DNA of 64,000 nt from Calidifontibacter indicus (GTDB taxonomy: Bacteria; Actinomycetota; Actinomycetes; Actinomycetales; Dermatophilaceae): the NCBI RefSeq assembly GCF_003386865.1, contig NZ_QTUA01000001.1:3038001-3102000 (forward strand), read 5' to 3'. Numbering within the stretch: position 1 is the first letter of the stretch; the number at the start of each line of letters is the position of its first letter. Below the pieces are notes generated by a model that saw nothing but the letters and a program-made list of their open reading frames with translations, made no database searches and was not told where the DNA came from. Below, one piece after another: positions 39,600 to 47,580 of this stretch. Made by a program: the position numbers and the translations under genes.

Positions 39600-41326
39600 G
39601 CACCCTCGTCTTCGCGCCGAACCCGTCCACCCCGAACACCGGGGTCAACTGGACCGCCCTGACGATCCTCGTCGTCATCTTCCTGGCCGTCACCGTGATG
39701 GGCTTCCTGGCCACCCGCTGGCGGCGGGCCGAGTCGATGGAATCCCTGGACGAGTGGGGCCTCGGCGGCCGCAGCTTCGGCACCTGGATCACGTGGTTCC
39801 TGTTGGGCGGCGACCTCTACACCGCTTACACCTTCGTGGCCGTTCCCGCCGCGATGTTCTCGCTCGGCGCCGTCAACGGGTTCTTCGCGGTGCCCTACAC
39901 GATCGTCGCCTACCCGATCATCTTCTTCTTCATGTCGCGCCTGTGGTCGGTGAGCCACCGCCACGGTTACGTCACCGCGGCCGACTTCATCCGCGGCCGC
40001 TACGGCTCACGCGGACTGTCGCTCGCGATCGCGGTCACCGGCTTCGTCGCGACCATGCCGTACATCGCCCTGCAACTCGTCGGCATCCAGGCGGTGCTCG
40101 AGGTGGCCGGCGTCGGTGGCGGCGGCAACTGGCTGGCGAAGGACCTCCCGCTGCTCATCGCGTTCGCGGTGTTGGCCGCGTACACCTACACCAGCGGTCT
40201 GCGCGCCCCGGCGATCATCGCATTCGTCAAGGACGTCCTGATCTACCTGGTGATCATCGTCGCGATCATCTACCTGCCGACCAAGGTCGGCGGTTGGGGC
40301 CATGTGTTCGACGCGGCCCAGGAGAAGATGGGCACCACCAACCCGGCCACGGGCAAGCCCACCGGCGCGTTCGTGCCGGCGGCCAACCAACAATGGGCCT
40401 ACGTCACGTTGGCGTTCGGTTCGGCCATGGCGCTGTTCATGTACCCGCACTCGATCACCGCGGTGCTGTCGTCCAAGAGCCGCAACACGATCCGCCGCAA
40501 CGCCTCGATCCTGCCGGCGTACTCGCTCGTCCTCGCCCTCCTTGCGCTGCTCGGCTGGATCGCGATCGCGGCCGGCACCAAGCCGCTCGGTCTCGACGGC
40601 AAGGCGAACGCTCAGCTGGTCGTGCCGCAGCTCATCGAGGACCAGTTCCCGTCATGGTTCGCCGGGGTCGCGTTCGCGGCGATCGCGGTCGGCGCGCTGG
40701 TGCCGGCGGCCATCATGTCGATCGCAGCGGCCAACACCTTCACCCGCAACATCTACAAGGAATGGCTGAAGCCCGATGCGACCGTCGAGCAGGAGGCGAA
40801 GGTCTCCAAGGTGGTGTCGCTGGTGGTCAAGGTGTTCGCGCTGATCTTCGTCTTCACGATGGACAAGCAGAACGCGATCAACCTGCAGCTGCTCGGTGGC
40901 ATCTGGATCCTGCAGACCTTCCCCTCGATCGTCATCGGGCTCTACACCCGGTGGCTGCACCGCTGGGCGGCACTCGCCGGTTGGGCGGTCGGCATGATCT
41001 ACGGCACTTACAAGGCGTACGGCGTCGCGAGCCCGGCGACCAAGCACTTCGGTGGGTCGCTCGCGCAGATTCCGGTCATCAAGGAACTCGGCTACATCGC
41101 GTTCACGGCGTTCGTGCTCAACGTGCTGGTCTCGGTGGCGCTGACCGCGATCCTGCGGGCGGCGAAGGTGCCGGTCGGACGCGACGAGACGGTCACGATG
41201 GACTACTTCGCCGATGAGGACGACCCGCGCGTGCAGGCGTACGACCCCGACCCGTTCGAGGACCACACCGACGACGGGACCGGGCCGAGCGGACGCCACG
41301 CGGCCCATCGTCCGGAACCCGCCTGA
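39596..41326 (+). CDS. Monocarboxylate-type solute:sodium symporter (MctP-like)
   Basis: SSF uptake permease. The 576-residue protein has about 13 helices and family blocks DEWGLGGRSFGTWITWFLLGGD, split here by position near 50-75, then YTAYTFVAVPAAMF, YVTAADFIRGRYGSRGLSLA and ALFMYPHSITAVLSSKSRN. It is most like MctP-type carriers for lactate, pyruvate, propionate and similar acids. A charged tail of about 50 residues follows the last helix, rich in Asp and ending with His/Pro. It is coupled to DUF3311 and followed by a strong bidirectional terminator. Confidence 0.87.
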   Translation: MSTLVFAPNPSTPNTGVNWTALTILVVIFLAVTVMGFLATRWRRAESMESLDEWGLGGRSFGTWITWFLLGGDLYTAYTFVAVPAAMFSLGAVNGFFAVPYTIVAYPIIFFFMSRLWSVSHRHGYVTAADFIRGRYGSRGLSLAIAVTGFVATMPYIALQLVGIQAVLEVAGVGGGGNWLAKDLPLLIAFAVLAAYTYTSGLRAPAIIAFVKDVLIYLVIIVAIIYLPTKVGGWGHVFDAAQEKMGTTNPATGKPTGAFVPAANQQWAYVTLAFGSAMALFMYPHSITAVLSSKSRNTIRRNASILPAYSLVLALLALLGWIAIAAGTKPLGLDGKANAQLVVPQLIEDQFPSWFAGVAFAAIAVGALVPAAIMSIAAANTFTRNIYKEWLKPDATVEQEAKVSKVVSLVVKVFALIFVFTMDKQNAINLQLLGGIWILQTFPSIVIGLYTRWLHRWAALAGWAVGMIYGTYKAYGVASPATKHFGGSLAQIPVIKELGYIAFTAFVLNVLVSVALTAILRAAKVPVGRDETVTMDYFADEDDPRVQAYDPDPFEDHTDDGTGPSGRHAAHRPEPA

Positions 41327-41351
41327 GGTTCGGGACACCTCCCGAGCAACA

Positions 41352-41385
41352 ACGAAGGAGCGGTGCGAAAGCACCGCTCCTTCGT
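41352..41385. terminator. Bidirectional terminator with GAAA loop
   Basis: A perfect 15-bp stem (41352-41366 with 41371-41385) closed by a GAAA tetraloop lies between the convergent symporter and bL37 genes and can end both transcripts. Confidence 0.85.
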
Positions 41386-41404
41386 CACGTTCTGTGCACT
41401 CGGC

Positions 41405-41479
41405 TCAGGCGTTGGGCTTCTTGCCGTGGTTGGCGCCCTTGCCCTTGCGCGAGCGACGCTTACGGGCGCGCTTGCTCAT
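41405..41479 (-). CDS. Ribosomal protein bL37
   Basis: A 24-residue, highly basic peptide, MSKRARKRRSRKGKGANHGK followed by KPNA. It matches the very short actinobacterial large-subunit protein bL37 described from mycobacterial ribosome structures (mycobacterial homologues end in ANHGKRPNA). An AGGAG ribosome site lies 6 bases before the ATG. It is shorter than the usual gene-calling limit. Its stop lies 20 bases from a strong convergent terminator. Confidence 0.9.
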   Translation of the reverse strand: MSKRARKRRSRKGKGANHGKKPNA

Positions 41480-41610
41480 GGTCTGCTCCTGGTGCAGCTA
41501 GGGATCTGATCGCCGGAGAGACCCGGCAAACCCTGCGATTCTCCCACAATCACACCGAACTGCCGAATCCAGGTCACCTGTTCAGGTGGCACCGAGCACT
41601 ATGTGGTCCG

Positions 41611-41645
41611 TGCCATAATCGATTCCTGCGTCCGAGCGGGACGCA
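41611..41645 (+). promoter_or_regulatory. Extended -10 promoter with leader hairpin for the HD-protein operon
   Basis: TG-C-CATAAT (41611-41619) is an extended -10 element with five of six -10 bases. Transcription would start near 41626, just where a 7-bp hairpin with 5-base loop (41627-41633 with 41639-41645) begins. The first ATG downstream is at 41676. This is one of the best promoter matches in the window. Confidence 0.55.
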
Positions 41646-41675
41646 CCCCCACGGCAGATCACAGGTGGACCCCCC

Positions 41676-41774
41676 ATGAACACCGCACTCGAAATCCTCC
41701 TCGCCCAGTTGGCCGGCGACGCCGGCGTGAGCACCCCGCAGCCGATTGTCGGATGGCGTCCGCCGACCGGCTGA
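41676..41774 (+). CDS. Predicted 32-residue leader peptide or small protein
   Basis: The ATG at 41676 opens 32 codons encoding MNTALEILLAQLAGDAG followed by VSTPQPIVGWRPPTG. The first half could form an amphipathic helix; the second is Pro-rich with a single Trp. It has a purine-rich AGGTGG upstream, a strong extended -10 promoter about 60 bases away, and its stop is 8 bases before the best start of the next gene, so translational coupling is likely. I do not recognise the sequence. It may be a leader ORF or a small partner of the membrane HD proteins; conservation would decide. Confidence 0.5.
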   Translation: MNTALEILLAQLAGDAGVSTPQPIVGWRPPTG

Positions 41775-41781
41775 TCCCGTA

Positions 41782-43092
41782 GTGACCAGCGATCCATCGA
41801 CCACGTCGGACGCTGGGCAGATCGACCCTCGTAGCGACGCACTTCGCAGCGCCACGCCGGTCACCCTGACGATGACGGCTGCGCTTCTTGCAGCCGTCAT
41901 TTTCGGCCAGCGTTCCGGCCTGCGCTTCGAGGAGCCGGTGACCGTGTTGCTCCTCGCCGTGGTCGGCTGGGTGGCGGAGACCTTCGCCTCCCTCGTGCAG
42001 CGGTTCTCCTCGATGTCGTTGACCTCGACCCTCGTCGGTGTGGCCGCGGTGCTCTGCGGGCCGCTCGGCGCCTGCGTCGTGGGTGTAGCCGCCACCGCAC
42101 TCATCGCAGCACGCCTACCCCGCATGGTGCGTTACTTCAACGCCGCCATGACCGGCTGGGTCGCGCTGCTCGGCGGACTGACCTTCGACCTGTTGACCGC
42201 GCCGGATCGCACGCTCACCCACGCTCCCACCGAGGTGGTGCCGCTCGCGCTGCCGATGACGGTGATGACCCTCGTCATGATGCTGGTCAACGCGCTGCTG
42301 ATCAGCTTGGTGATCAAGGTGACGGCTGCCGTGCCGTACGGCCGGTCGCTGCGCGACTTCGGCGCCAGCAGCGCGCCGCTGTTCCTCATCGGCGGCCTGA
42401 TCTCCTACCTCATCGTCGTGCTCTGGATCGGCGCCGGCACCGGACCGGTCACCATCCTGGTGATGGCCCCTCCCCTGCTGCTCGCGCAATGGGCCTACTC
42501 CTCGATGGAGGCCGAGTCGTCGAACGTCGACCACTCGGTCGACGTGCTGGCCGGTGCGCTCGACCTCAACCGGCCGGGCACACGCGACCACGGCGAACTC
42601 GTGATGGTGATCGCGGAGGAGGTCGGCAATGTCGCCGGACTCTCCGACACCGAGATCGCCACCGTCCGCCGGTCGGCGCGCCTGCACCACCTCGGCACGA
42701 TGACCGCCGCGCGCCGTCCGATGGCAACGATCGATGCCGAGGCGTGCCAACTGGCTGCCGACCTGCTCGCACCGATCCACTACCTCGAGCCCACGCGTCG
42801 GGTCGTGGCCGCCCAGGCCGACCCGATCGGCACCCGACCGGCCGGCACCGCCGTGCTCGCCGTCGCCGATGCCCTCGCATCGACCGTCGAGAACCGCATG
42901 ATCGCCAGCGGGGTCGACATTCCTGACCGCACCCTCATCGACGCCTGCATCGCCCAGGTCGGCACCCGCAACGACCTCGAACCGGGGGCACGCGCCGCGC
43001 TGGCGGCGGCCCCACCAGCCACTCTCGCCGGGCGCATCACGATGAAGCTCACCGGCAGCACCCCGCGCAACACCCACGGGGAGATGGGGTGA
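41782..43092 (+). CDS. Membrane protein with degenerate HD domain (first of tandem pair)
   Basis: The 436-residue protein has about six to seven N-terminal helices (about 25-230) and a C-terminal HD-GYP-like region (about 255-420). The metal motif is altered: RDHGELV supplies one histidine, but the HD pair reads LHHLG (His-His) and later ligands are not evident, so phosphohydrolase activity is doubtful. The GTG at 41782 follows the small ORF stop by 7 bases; a TTG at 41746 overlaps the small ORF. Its own stop overlaps the next gene (GTGA). Possible role: regulatory partner of the active paralogue. Confidence 0.75.
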   Translation: MTSDPSTTSDAGQIDPRSDALRSATPVTLTMTAALLAAVIFGQRSGLRFEEPVTVLLLAVVGWVAETFASLVQRFSSMSLTSTLVGVAAVLCGPLGACVVGVAATALIAARLPRMVRYFNAAMTGWVALLGGLTFDLLTAPDRTLTHAPTEVVPLALPMTVMTLVMMLVNALLISLVIKVTAAVPYGRSLRDFGASSAPLFLIGGLISYLIVVLWIGAGTGPVTILVMAPPLLLAQWAYSSMEAESSNVDHSVDVLAGALDLNRPGTRDHGELVMVIAEEVGNVAGLSDTEIATVRRSARLHHLGTMTAARRPMATIDAEACQLAADLLAPIHYLEPTRRVVAAQADPIGTRPAGTAVLAVADALASTVENRMIASGVDIPDRTLIDACIAQVGTRNDLEPGARAALAAAPPATLAGRITMKLTGSTPRNTHGEMG

Positions 43093-44366
43093 GCCCGGCC
43101 CGCAGCCGCTACGTCGACCTCGTCGTCACGATCCTCGCGATCGTCGCCGGCGTCGCGGCGCTCGTCATCTTGGTGCACGACCCCGCCGAGGCAAGGGCCG
43201 GCGCCGGTTGGCGATGGGGAGTGATGGTGCTGGCGCTGGCACTGGCCGGGCCGTTGCACCTGCGGCTACCGGGCGGGTTCGACGCGTCACCGGTGGCGCC
43301 GGCCATTGGCCTCGCGATGGTGCTGTCGCCGCTGATCCGCCTCGACGACTACGTGATGCGCTCGGCCCTCGTCGTCGTCGGCGTGATCGTGGGCACCGGG
43401 ATCGGCCTCGCGCTGAGCGCCCTCACCGGGCAGGGCCGACCGGTGGCCGCGGTGATCTCGAGCCGCATCGTCGGTGCGGCAGCCGCTGCCGCGTTGTTCC
43501 GCAACGTGCCGTGGGTCGACGGTAAGGCGCCGGCTCGACAGGTCGAGGCGTGGGCCGACACCCCCTGGCGCATGGCGGTCGCGATGACGGTCTGCGGGGC
43601 GGTGGCCGTCCTCATCGAGATGGGTGTGCTGGTGCTGCGCACGGCCCCCATCGGCCGCATCGACTCGCAGGCCGAACTGGTGGCCCGCGAGCTCGGCCCC
43701 ATCTGGTTGGCGGTGCTCGGCATCGCGGTGGCGATCGCCCTCGGGTTCGGTCCGCTCGACCTGTGGTCGGTGCCGATCATGGCCTCGCCGCTGCTGCTGA
43801 TGCGCACCGCTTTGCGCCGGCAAGCCGCCATCGCCCAGGTGCGACACGACACCATCGAGGCGCTCAGCCGACTCACCGACGGCACCGGCTTCACCACCGA
43901 GGGCCACGGTCGCCGAGTGCGCGACCTCACCCGGTTGGTGGGCACCGAACTCATGCTCACCGAGCGTGAACTGCGCGATCTGGAGATGGCGGCGATGCTG
44001 CACGACGTCGGGCAGCTGGGTCTGTCCGACCCGCTCCCGGGCGGCGCCACCAGCGAGGCGGCGCGTGCCGATCAGGTGGCGATCGCCGCAGACGGCGCCG
44101 CCGTGATCCGGGAGTTCGGCGGCCTGGAGCGGGTGGCCGAGATCGTGGAACTGCAGTCGACGCCGTTCCGCAATGTGCGCGAGTTCGGTGAGGACGTGCC
44201 GATCGAGTGCCGCATCCTCAAGGCCTGCAACGCCTACGACGACCTCACCCAGGGACGCGAAGAGATGCGCCCCAGCGCACTGGAACGCATCTCTCTCGGT
44301 ATGGGTTACGAATACGACCCGGACGTCGTCGACCTGCTGTCGAACCTCACCCGTCCGGCCCGTTGA
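43089..44366 (+). CDS. Membrane protein with HD-GYP-like phosphohydrolase domain (second of tandem pair)
   Basis: A 425-residue paralogue of the preceding protein: about seven helices (about 5-230), then an HD domain (about 250-400) with GHGRRVRDL and an intact MLHDVGQLGLSD motif, followed by CRILKACNAYDDLTQGR, the late aspartate block of HD-GYP proteins. The GYP triplet itself is absent, so cyclic-di-GMP hydrolysis is uncertain; another nucleotide could be the substrate. Start is a GTG overlapping the previous stop. Convergent with rsrA, 13 bases away. The intact site here against the degenerate one upstream suggests a catalytic/regulatory pair. Confidence 0.78.
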   Translation: MSPARSRYVDLVVTILAIVAGVAALVILVHDPAEARAGAGWRWGVMVLALALAGPLHLRLPGGFDASPVAPAIGLAMVLSPLIRLDDYVMRSALVVVGVIVGTGIGLALSALTGQGRPVAAVISSRIVGAAAAAALFRNVPWVDGKAPARQVEAWADTPWRMAVAMTVCGAVAVLIEMGVLVLRTAPIGRIDSQAELVARELGPIWLAVLGIAVAIALGFGPLDLWSVPIMASPLLLMRTALRRQAAIAQVRHDTIEALSRLTDGTGFTTEGHGRRVRDLTRLVGTELMLTERELRDLEMAAMLHDVGQLGLSDPLPGGATSEAARADQVAIAADGAAVIREFGGLERVAEIVELQSTPFRNVREFGEDVPIECRILKACNAYDDLTQGREEMRPSALERISLGMGYEYDPDVVDLLSNLTRPAR

Positions 44367-44379
44367 GCCCGCGGCTCGC

Positions 44380-44652
44380 TCAGTCGACCCGGTGGATCTG
44401 AACGGTGGTCACCTGCACGCTGATGCGCTGCATGATCTGCGTGCGCAGGGCGGCGGGCGCTTCTTCGCACTGGCACGAACGGCGGATGAGCGCCTTCATG
44501 ATCGCGTCGCGTTGGTATTCGTCGAGGCACGGCGGGCAGTCGGCGAGGTGCTGCTTCAGCGCGGTGCACTCGGCCTCGGTCAGCTCGCCGTCGAGGTACT
44601 CGGCCAGGTGGTCGAGGTAGCTGTCGCAACCCTGGGCGTTGTCGAACATCAT
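44380..44652 (-). CDS. rsrA: Zinc anti-sigma factor RsrA
   Basis: Redox-sensing anti-sigma factor that binds SigR when reduced and lets go on disulfide formation. The 90-residue ZAS protein has the expected ligands Cys9, His35, Cys39 and Cys42 ([10 protein letters not shown]), matching Cys11, His37, Cys41 and Cys44 of Streptomyces coelicolor RsrA, and a further CQC pair near 60-62. The start overlaps the sigR stop by four bases, so the two proteins are made together. Confidence 0.93.
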   Translation of the reverse strand: MMFDNAQGCDSYLDHLAEYLDGELTEAECTALKQHLADCPPCLDEYQRDAIMKALIRRSCQCEEAPAALRTQIMQRISVQVTTVQIHRVD

Positions 44653-45368
44653 TTGGCGCCACCCTCTGCTCCGGCATTGATGAAGCCGCGCTCGTGGGCG
44701 TAGTCGGTGAGCTTCTCACGCAACAGCCGGCGACCACGATGCAGTCGCGACATGACGGTGCCGATGGGGGTGTCCATGATCTCGGCGATCTCCTTGTAGG
44801 AGAAACCCTCGACGTCGGCGAAGTAAACCGCCAGACGGAAGTCCTCGGGGATCTCCTGCAGAGCCCGCTTCACATCGGAATCGGGCAGGTGATCGAGCGC
44901 CTCCGCCTCGGCCGACTTCAGACCGGTGGAGGTGTGTGCCTCGGCGCGGGCGAGTTGGTAGTCCTCGATCTCCGCTGCGTCGGACTGCTGCGGCTGCCGC
45001 TGCTTCTTGCGGTAGTCGTTGATGTAGGTGTTGGTGAGGATGCGGTAGAGCCAGGCCTTGAGGTTGGTGCCGGGCTTGTACTGGTGGAAGGCGGCGTAGG
45101 CCTTCGCGAAGGTCTCCTGCACCAGGTCTTCGGCGTCGGAGTGGTTGCGCGTGGTGCGCAGCGCGGCGCTGTAGAGCTGGTCGAGGTAGGGCATCGCGTC
45201 GCGTTCGAAGCGAGCGAGGCGTTCGGTCGACGACTCTTGGGCGACGTCGACGGCGCCACCGGAGACAGACGTCTTCTCGTGGCTGCGGTCGTCGGCGGCC
45301 TCATCGGGCGTCGCGGCCGAGTCGGGCTCTGGCACGGTGGCTGTGCTGGCAGTTCGGTCCTGGTTCAT
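44649..45368 (-). CDS. sigR: ECF sigma factor SigR (SigH-type, thiol stress)
   Basis: Directs RNA polymerase to thiol-oxidative-stress genes. The 239-residue protein has an acidic N-terminus of about 65 residues, sigma region 2 (about 70-140; [34 protein letters not shown]) and region 4 (about 165-225; [36 protein letters not shown]). The ATG at 45368 follows a TAGGCT hexamer by 8 bases and a GGAG site. The frame is open upstream, and a GTG at 45476 has a strong GAGGAGG site 10 bases before it, giving a 36-residue-longer isoform. A SigR-type promoter lies at 45529-45554. Confidence 0.93.
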   Translation of the reverse strand: MNQDRTASTATVPEPDSAATPDEAADDRSHEKTSVSGGAVDVAQESSTERLARFERDAMPYLDQLYSAALRTTRNHSDAEDLVQETFAKAYAAFHQYKPGTNLKAWLYRILTNTYINDYRKKQRQPQQSDAAEIEDYQLARAEAHTSTGLKSAEAEALDHLPDSDVKRALQEIPEDFRLAVYFADVEGFSYKEIAEIMDTPIGTVMSRLHRGRRLLREKLTDYAHERGFINAGAEGGAK

Positions 45369-45528
45369 CGCGCTCCAGCCTAACGCCGGCGACTGACGAC
45401 CTGCTTCCTTCGGCTTCGTTGGGAGACCGACACCACCGAGCGCCACGTCTTCGGGCGCGCAAGGTGCAACGAACACGCTGGGGTTTCCTCCTCGTCGCAC
45501 GAACCCGGGTGGCTCGCACGATTTGGTC

Positions 45529-45554
45529 AACAGAGGGCCGCGGCGGATCATTCC
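45529..45554 (-). promoter_or_regulatory. SigR-dependent promoter upstream of sigR
   Basis: On the minus strand GGAAT (45550-45554) is followed by exactly 18 bases and GTT (45529-45531), matching the SigR/SigH consensus GGAAT-N18-GTT. It sits between the hydrolase stop and sigR. Transcription would begin near 45522, just ahead of the GAGGAGG site and GTG at 45476, so the induced transcript would encode the longer sigma isoform. This predicts autoinduction by SigR. Confidence 0.75.
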
Positions 45555-45566
45555 GCGCCGGGCGGC

Positions 45567-46205
45567 TCACTTCGTCGGGAAAGCCCGTCCCAACCAGTCC
45601 CGGACGGCGGCGACGACGTCATCGGGTTGCGCGCCGAAGCTGTGGGCGCCCTTGCACGGGTAGACCGGGAGCGCGTCACCGAATTCGTCGGCGAACTCCT
45701 GCGGCCGGCCCATCGGATCGCTGCTGCCCTGCACCACGGCGATCGGGATACCGGCCTCGAGCACCACGCGCAGCTCTGGAGCGCGCGCCTTGTCACTCTT
45801 GCCGGCCCCGCTGAGCGGGAACGACAGCGCCAGCACCGCATCGGCGCCGACCTCGACGGCGGTGCGGCAGGCGACGCGGGCACCCGCGGAGCGGCCGCCG
45901 ACGATCAGCGGGTGGCCGAGCTTGCCGCGTCCGGTGGTGAGTGCGGCGATGATCGGCAACCAGGCGGCGTCGAGGGTCTTGGGTGGGGTCGCGACCTTGC
46001 GGCCGGCCACCCGCCACGGCTGCTCGACCCGCACGTAGTTCCAGCCGTCCGCGGTGAGCACGCGCAGGGCGGCCAGGTCTGATGCTTCGATGCCGCCGCC
46101 CGCGCCGTGGCTGACGACCACCGTGCCGCGGGCGTTCGGCACCCGTTCGATGTGGGCCCGCGCGAGACCCGTGGGCGTCTCGATCTCCTTGATCCGCAAC
46201 GCCAT
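45567..46205 (-). CDS. Alpha/beta-hydrolase family protein (Tex30/KANL3-like)
   Basis: The 212-residue protein has an alpha/beta-hydrolase core: early VVVSHGAGGGIEASD (about 29-43, oxyanion region), nucleophile elbow GGRSAGAR (Ser near 105), PIAVVQGSSDPMG for the acid strand and GAHSFG for the catalytic histidine. The HGAGG form and short length match the Tex30/KANL3-like branch, whose [13 protein letters not shown] unknown. It follows the SRAP gene by 3 bases and is cotranscribed with it; sigR lies downstream behind its own promoter. Confidence 0.85.
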   Translation of the reverse strand: MALRIKEIETPTGLARAHIERVPNARGTVVVSHGAGGGIEASDLAALRVLTADGWNYVRVEQPWRVAGRKVATPPKTLDAAWLPIIAALTTGRGKLGHPLIVGGRSAGARVACRTAVEVGADAVLALSFPLSGAGKSDKARAPELRVVLEAGIPIAVVQGSSDPMGRPQEFADEFGDALPVYPCKGAHSFGAQPDDVVAAVRDWLGRAFPTK

Positions 46206-46208
46206 TGG

Positions 46209-47042
46209 CTATTCCCCGATGATCTCGCCGGTGGTCGGGTCGACCACACCGTGCAACTCCGACTCGCCGATCGGCAGCACGAGCTGCTCGCCGTTGTTGC
46301 GGCCCGAGCCGACCGCGCTGGATACCGGCCACGCCTCGAACCGCCCGGCGGACGGCGACTCGATGAGCGCCCGCACCTCGTCGGGGTCGGTGTTGGTCGG
46401 GTCGAGCCAGTGCTGCCACACGTCGCGGTCGAGCACCAGCGGCTGACGGTCGTGGATGCGGTCGAGGCCGGGCTCGGCGGCGGTGGTGACGATCGAGTAC
46501 GTCGTGAGCCAGGCGTCGGGGTCGTCGCCGTCCTTCGTCTTGTCGCGCCAGAACTCGTAGACCCCGGCGAACGCGCAGTGTTCACCGTCGCCGCGGCGGA
46601 TGAAGAACGGCTGCTTGCGCGGTTTGCCCTTCGCGTCGGTGGCCGTGGGGCTCACCTGCCACTCGTACCAGCCGTCGGCCGGCACCAGGCAGCGTCGACT
46701 CACCGCGGCCTTGGCGAACGCGCCCTTGTCGAGCAGGGTCTCGGCGCGTGCGTTGATCATCCGCAGCCCCACCTTGGTGTCCTTCGCCCACGACGGCACG
46801 AGCCCCCAAGTGAGCAACCGCAACTGCCGGACGGGGCCGGCGTCGGGATCGTCCTTGGGCACGCGGGTGAGCACAACGGGCGCCTGCTTGGTGGGCGCCA
46901 TGTTCCAGTCGGGTTTGCCGGCCGGCGGGTCCTGCGGGTTGACCAACACCGACCGAGCGTGCTCGGCCAGCCGATCGTCGTCGACCTCGAACTCGTCGAC
47001 GATGTCGTCGGGGCTGAAGCTCGCGGCGTAACGACCACACAT
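46209..47042 (-). CDS. SRAP/HMCES-type abasic-site shielding protein (YedK family)
   Basis: Forms a covalent link to abasic sites in single-stranded DNA and protects them. The 277-residue protein starts MCGRYAASF; after Met removal Cys2 is the cross-linking residue. Other family residues are visible: NMAPTKQAPV, the WYEW glutamate and IHDRQPLVL histidine. A Lys/Asp insertion near 160 is tolerated. The ATG at 47042 is fixed by the need for Cys2 and lies 7 bases after TAGCCT; a longer frame exists but would bury Cys2. Synteny with aroA matches Mycobacterium tuberculosis Rv3226c-Rv3227. Confidence 0.92.
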   Translation of the reverse strand: MCGRYAASFSPDDIVDEFEVDDDRLAEHARSVLVNPQDPPAGKPDWNMAPTKQAPVVLTRVPKDDPDAGPVRQLRLLTWGLVPSWAKDTKVGLRMINARAETLLDKGAFAKAAVSRRCLVPADGWYEWQVSPTATDAKGKPRKQPFFIRRGDGEHCAFAGVYEFWRDKTKDGDDPDAWLTTYSIVTTAAEPGLDRIHDRQPLVLDRDVWQHWLDPTNTDPDEVRALIESPSAGRFEAWPVSSAVGSGRNNGEQLVLPIGESELHGVVDPTTGEIIGE

Positions 47043-47120
47043 GGGGGTCAGGCTATCCGCGGTCGCCCGGCCAGGAAGTGCGCACGTCCTCGAACACACG
47101 CACGGCCCTGGTCATCGCGC

Positions 47121-47142
47121 TGACAAATATTGCCATCTGTCA
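47121..47142. promoter_or_regulatory. TetR-type operator remnant
   Basis: TGACAAAT (47121-47128) and ATCTGTCA (47135-47142) form an inverted repeat with one mismatch and a 6-base spacer, in a locally A+T-rich patch 22 bases before the truncated TetR start. The shape is that of an autoregulatory TetR operator. Confidence 0.5.
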
Positions 47143-47164
47143 TTTGATCTTTGATACCGATGCC

Positions 47165-47300
47165 ATGACCGAGACGGGAAAGGGTTTGAGCCCCGTGGTG
47201 CTCAGCCGCGAGGCGATCCTCGACGCGGCCGAACAAGTGCTGCGGCGCCACGGCCCGGCGAAAACCACCGTGGTCGACGTCGCGCGTGCCCTCGGCGTCA
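47165..47300 (+). pseudogene. Truncated TetR-family regulator, N-terminal remnant
   Basis: The ATG at 47165 opens a TetR DNA-binding domain: LSREAILDAAEQVLRRHGPA followed by KTTVVDVARALGV, which is helices 1 and 2 and the start of helix 3 of the HTH. Then the similarity stops at about 47298. The reading frame continues to 47341 as unrelated residues, while another frame takes up an SDR protein's C-terminus. The ligand domain and most of the recognition helix are gone, so this cannot be functional. A TetR-like operator survives upstream. Confidence 0.75.
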
Positions 47301-47520
47301 GACCGCCCGCGCGGAGCTCCCCAAGGACGGCATCACGGTGAGCCTGGTGAAGCCGGGCATCGTCGACGGCACGAACACCCCCAGCCCCGAACCCGGCCAC
47401 CTGCGCCGCGACGCGGACGGTGCACTGCTCTCGCATGTCATCGCACCGCAGACGGTGGCCGCCGCGGTCGCCGGAGCAATCGAGACGGGCGTCGCCGAGG
47501 TCGACATCGTCGAGCCGTGA
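47300..47520 (+). pseudogene. Truncated short-chain dehydrogenase, C-terminal remnant
   Basis: In the +2 frame relative to the TetR fragment, TARAELPKDGITVSLVKPGI and the following VDGTNTPSPEPGHLRRD read as the end of an SDR oxidoreductase: the strand after the catalytic Tyr-Lys, VKPG, and the C-terminal AVAGAIETGVAEVDI helix. The cofactor loop and catalytic Tyr are missing. Together with the TetR start this marks a deletion that joined a regulator to its probable SDR neighbour. A GTG at 47338 could still open a 60-residue peptide. Confidence 0.7.
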
Positions 47521-47580
47521 CCGCGCCCATCGTCCGGCTCAACGCGCATCGCCCGCGTCATCTCGCTACCGTTGGACCCG

